Source: Butyricicoccus_A sp963588905 (GTDB lineage: Bacteria; Bacillota; Clostridia; Oscillospirales; Butyricicoccaceae). From it: a stretch of DNA of 34,403 nucleotides. Location: assembly GCA_963588905.1 (NCBI GenBank), contig CAVAJF010000027.1, positions 1-34,403 on the forward strand. Direction: 5' to 3'. This document shows, in pieces, positions 32,520 to 34,403 of the stretch (the first letter of the stretch is position 1; the number at the start of each line of letters is the position of its first letter). Under the pieces are notes generated by a model. It saw nothing but the letters and a program-made list of their open reading frames with translations, ran no database searches and was not told where the DNA came from. Made by a program: the position numbers and the translations under genes.

Positions 32520-34109
32520 ATGAAAATAAAGATTTGTAAAACTTGTGGAAAACAATTTCTGAGTGAAACTCATTATTTTTACTGCCGTGTTTGCAGTAAA
32601 AAGTGGCATGAGGAACAGGCAAGAATCCAAAAACAAGCTGAAAACTTAAAATGGAAAGAACAAAAGAAACGAGAGCAGGAATTATTTGAGACGGAAATTA
32701 AAGCATATAAGCCTATCTCGATGGAAGACATAACCCTTTCTACACATACACTTTACATTATAGGAAATGGCTTTGATTTGATGCACAGGGTTCCTTCAAG
32801 CTATTACAACTTCCGCGATAGTCTTGGAAAGAATAACGGCCTTCGATATGATCTCGAAACAGTATTAACTGCAAAAGACATATGGGCAGATTTTGAAAAT
32901 GCGCTCGGCACTTTGAACCTCGAATTGATGGGAAGTAGAAACATTGTCGATATGTGGCTTGACGATTTCGGGTTTTATGATGATGAAGATGGCGGTGCTG
33001 CGGAGTTCTATATGGCTGTGGAAGCTGCAGCAGCACCGATAGCCAATCTAGTAAATAATCTTCAGCCAACCTTTCGCAGATGGATTGAGCGTCTTGAGAT
33101 TGGAACTGATGATCGACCGCTGAACTGCCTTATTCATCCCCAAGGAAAGGTTCTCAATTTTAACTATACAGAATTTATTGAGACGATGTATGGCGTAAAA
33201 GATGTCTGTTACATTCATGGAAGCAGAAAAAAGAAGAAAAAATTGATTCTTGGGCACAAGCCAGGAGCGGCAGAGAATTTTTATGAGAAAAGCAGGACGC
33301 CGCGAACTTATCGTCAGGCTGTGATTGATGTAGCACAAGACAATGTGCTTGATTTAATCGGACAGTATGATGAAGATTTAACCAAGAACAGTCAGGAAAT
33401 CATTAAAAAACATCATGATTTCTTTGATGGTTTGACGTGCACTGATCAGATTGTTGTGATTGGACATTCAATCTCGCCAGTCGATTGGGACTACTTTATT
33501 GAAGTAAGAAAAAGCGCGGAAAATGCACACTGGTATTTTGGAATTTACGGCCTGAATGATCTCCAAAACATGACTAAATTAGTAAAAAGTTTGAACATAA
33601 AGAATTATCATATTTTTCGAACGGATAACATTTGGACGAAACCGAAAAAAGTTGACAATAAAATTGCACTGCCTCAGAGAGAATTGAAACCAAGAATTTT
33701 CCAAGATGGCGGGATAACTGTTACGATAAGACAAACACATGATTTAGTGATTGATGATACGTTTGAAGTTATTCTTCCGAATTATGCAAAGAACGTAGTC
33801 ATTTTTGAGGATCATATTTTTATAGTATTAGATAATCCAATCAGAAACATCCTTCTTTTCAAGCGGCAAGCAAAGGGTTGGATGTTTGTCGCAGTATTGG
33901 AGAGCTTTCCGCATCAGAGTCTTATAAATCGAAGACTTAAATGCATATTTCTTGATAAAGATGATATTACCTTTGTATATAATAATCGTGTGAGAAAGTA
34001 TAATCTAAATACTGGAAAAATGATTGTCAATCATCAAGTACGGGATGCAAGGAGTAAGGAGTATTCAGGTAATAATATTATGAGAAAGTTTATCAAAAAA
34101 AGTATATGA
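32520..34109 (+). CDS. AbiH-like protein with N-terminal zinc ribbon and C-terminal extension
   Basis: A 529-residue cytoplasmic protein. Cys6, Cys9, Cys22 and Cys25 form a CxxC-CxxC zinc ribbon, followed by a charged helix (about 28-65). Residues about 78-370 match the AbiH abortive-infection family: LYIIGNGFDLMHRVPSSY, VLNFNYTEFIETMYG, YIHGS, LGHKP, and VVIGHSISPVDWDYF. From about 385 to the end lies an additional beta-rich region of unknown type (VVIFEDHIFIVLDNP, IFLDKDDITFVYNNRVRKYNL). AbiH proteins protect against phage; mechanism is poorly known. Structured DNA upstream suggests tight control. Ribosome site GAGG lies about nine bases before ATG 32520. Confidence 0.82.
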   Translation: MKIKICKTCGKQFLSETHYFYCRVCSKKWHEEQARIQKQAENLKWKEQKKREQELFETEIKAYKPISMEDITLSTHTLYIIGNGFDLMHRVPSSYYNFRDSLGKNNGLRYDLETVLTAKDIWADFENALGTLNLELMGSRNIVDMWLDDFGFYDDEDGGAAEFYMAVEAAAAPIANLVNNLQPTFRRWIERLEIGTDDRPLNCLIHPQGKVLNFNYTEFIETMYGVKDVCYIHGSRKKKKKLILGHKPGAAENFYEKSRTPRTYRQAVIDVAQDNVLDLIGQYDEDLTKNSQEIIKKHHDFFDGLTCTDQIVVIGHSISPVDWDYFIEVRKSAENAHWYFGIYGLNDLQNMTKLVKSLNIKNYHIFRTDNIWTKPKKVDNKIALPQRELKPRIFQDGGITVTIRQTHDLVIDDTFEVILPNYAKNVVIFEDHIFIVLDNPIRNILLFKRQAKGWMFVAVLESFPHQSLINRRLKCIFLDKDDITFVYNNRVRKYNLNTGKMIVNHQVRDARSKEYSGNNIMRKFIKKSI

Positions 34110-34348
34110 GCTAGTTGAAAAGATAAATCCTTATTAAAAGGAAAAAGACAGAAAATTGCAAATTAATCTAACAAATTAAGTAAAAATACGATCTGTAAAC
34201 CATACTACCTTTACACATATTCGCTCGCCAGATCCCACCAAAATCATGCGAAAAAGCCTATTTATTTCGGAAAACCGATAGTTTATACGGAAAAAGCGAT
34301 GTAAAATTACTTACTATTTGTGGTAAAATTCTTAATAAGAAAGTCTTG
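34110..34348. other. AT-rich gap, no gene seen
   Basis: No open frame of note, RNA gene or clear terminator is visible between the AbiH-like gene and the tandem repeat. There are AT-rich stretches that could hold promoters. Confidence 0.5.
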
Positions 34349-34403
34349 TTTACGAGCTGCGATTTACGAGCTGCGATTTACGAGCTGCGATTTACGAGCT
34401 GCG
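34349..34403. repeat. Tandem repeat of a 14-bp unit, at least four copies
   Basis: TTTACGAGCTGCGA is repeated head to tail at 34349, 34363, 34377 and 34391, with no differences; the last copy is cut by the window edge. There are no spacers, so it is not a CRISPR array. The core CGAGCTGCG is partly palindromic (GAGCTC-like). It may be a minisatellite extending beyond the window. Confidence 0.9.

Noticed and set aside
34349..34403. Short CRISPR array
   Set aside because: Units are 14 bp and directly abutting with no spacers.
29519..34403. Integrated mobile element
   Set aside because: No integrase, transposase, attachment repeats or tRNA were seen, so only an accessory character can be stated.

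Overview
The window is most likely from a low-to-moderate-GC Gram-positive gut-type bacterium of the Clostridia. The evidence is AGGAGG-type ribosome binding sites, a CpsB/CpsC/CpsD-type exopolysaccharide (EPS) control module, an SPKTG sortase signal with a class B sortase, a LytR-CpsA-Psr (LCP) ligase and teichoic-acid-style transferases. Genus cannot be fixed from sequence alone. All convincing genes are on the + strand.

Layout. Positions 1-359 hold a promoter and a leader. Positions 360-6562 are the assembly and regulation module: priming sugar transferase, PHP phosphatase, SPKTG surface protein, BY-kinase, chain-length regulator, class B sortase and LCP ligase, mostly with overlapping genes. 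Positions 6574-11365 make dTDP-L-rhamnose: two RmlA paralogues flanking a small XRE regulator, then RmlB, RmlD and RmlC. Positions 11397-18920 are the glycan-building region: GT4 and GT2 glycosyltransferases, a radical SAM enzyme and an acetyltransferase. Positions 18953-22860 hold Wzy, a CDP-glycerol-type transferase and Wzx. Positions 22857-28937 are a decoration module: two IspD/TarI-like cytidylyltransferases, a broken acyltransferase, LicD, a LicC-LicA fusion (phosphocholine) and an SDR. A VanZ-like gene closes the locus at 29518. Positions 29519-34403 are a different, accessory-looking flank: a cytoplasmic trypsin-like protease, a coiled-coil protein, an HTH protein, a frameshifted small gene, an AbiH-like protein behind a perfect 18-bp inverted repeat, and a 14-bp tandem repeat running off the end.

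The most notable signal is four homopolymeric G tracts, each exactly nine G long, all in EPS structural genes (13728-13736, 16729-16737, 17509-17517, 23689-23697). At each one the frame outcome depends on tract length. As written, one glycosyltransferase is ON, one acetyltransferase is OFF, one GT4 gene is separated from a duplicated C-terminal domain that 8 G would fuse to it, and one acyltransferase is open across its tract but broken elsewhere. This looks like a multi-locus slipped-strand phase-variation system that diversifies EPS backbone and acetylation, comparable in principle to Campylobacter or Neisseria contingency loci but in a Gram-positive Wzy-type locus.

How the genes work together (inference from families). 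A lipid-linked sugar is started by the priming transferase. It is extended with rhamnose and other sugars, decorated with acetyl, polyol-phosphate and phosphocholine groups, flipped by Wzx and polymerised by Wzy. Length is set by the CpsC/D/B phosphorelay, and the polymer is joined to the wall by the LCP protein, possibly together with the sortase-anchored SPKTG protein.
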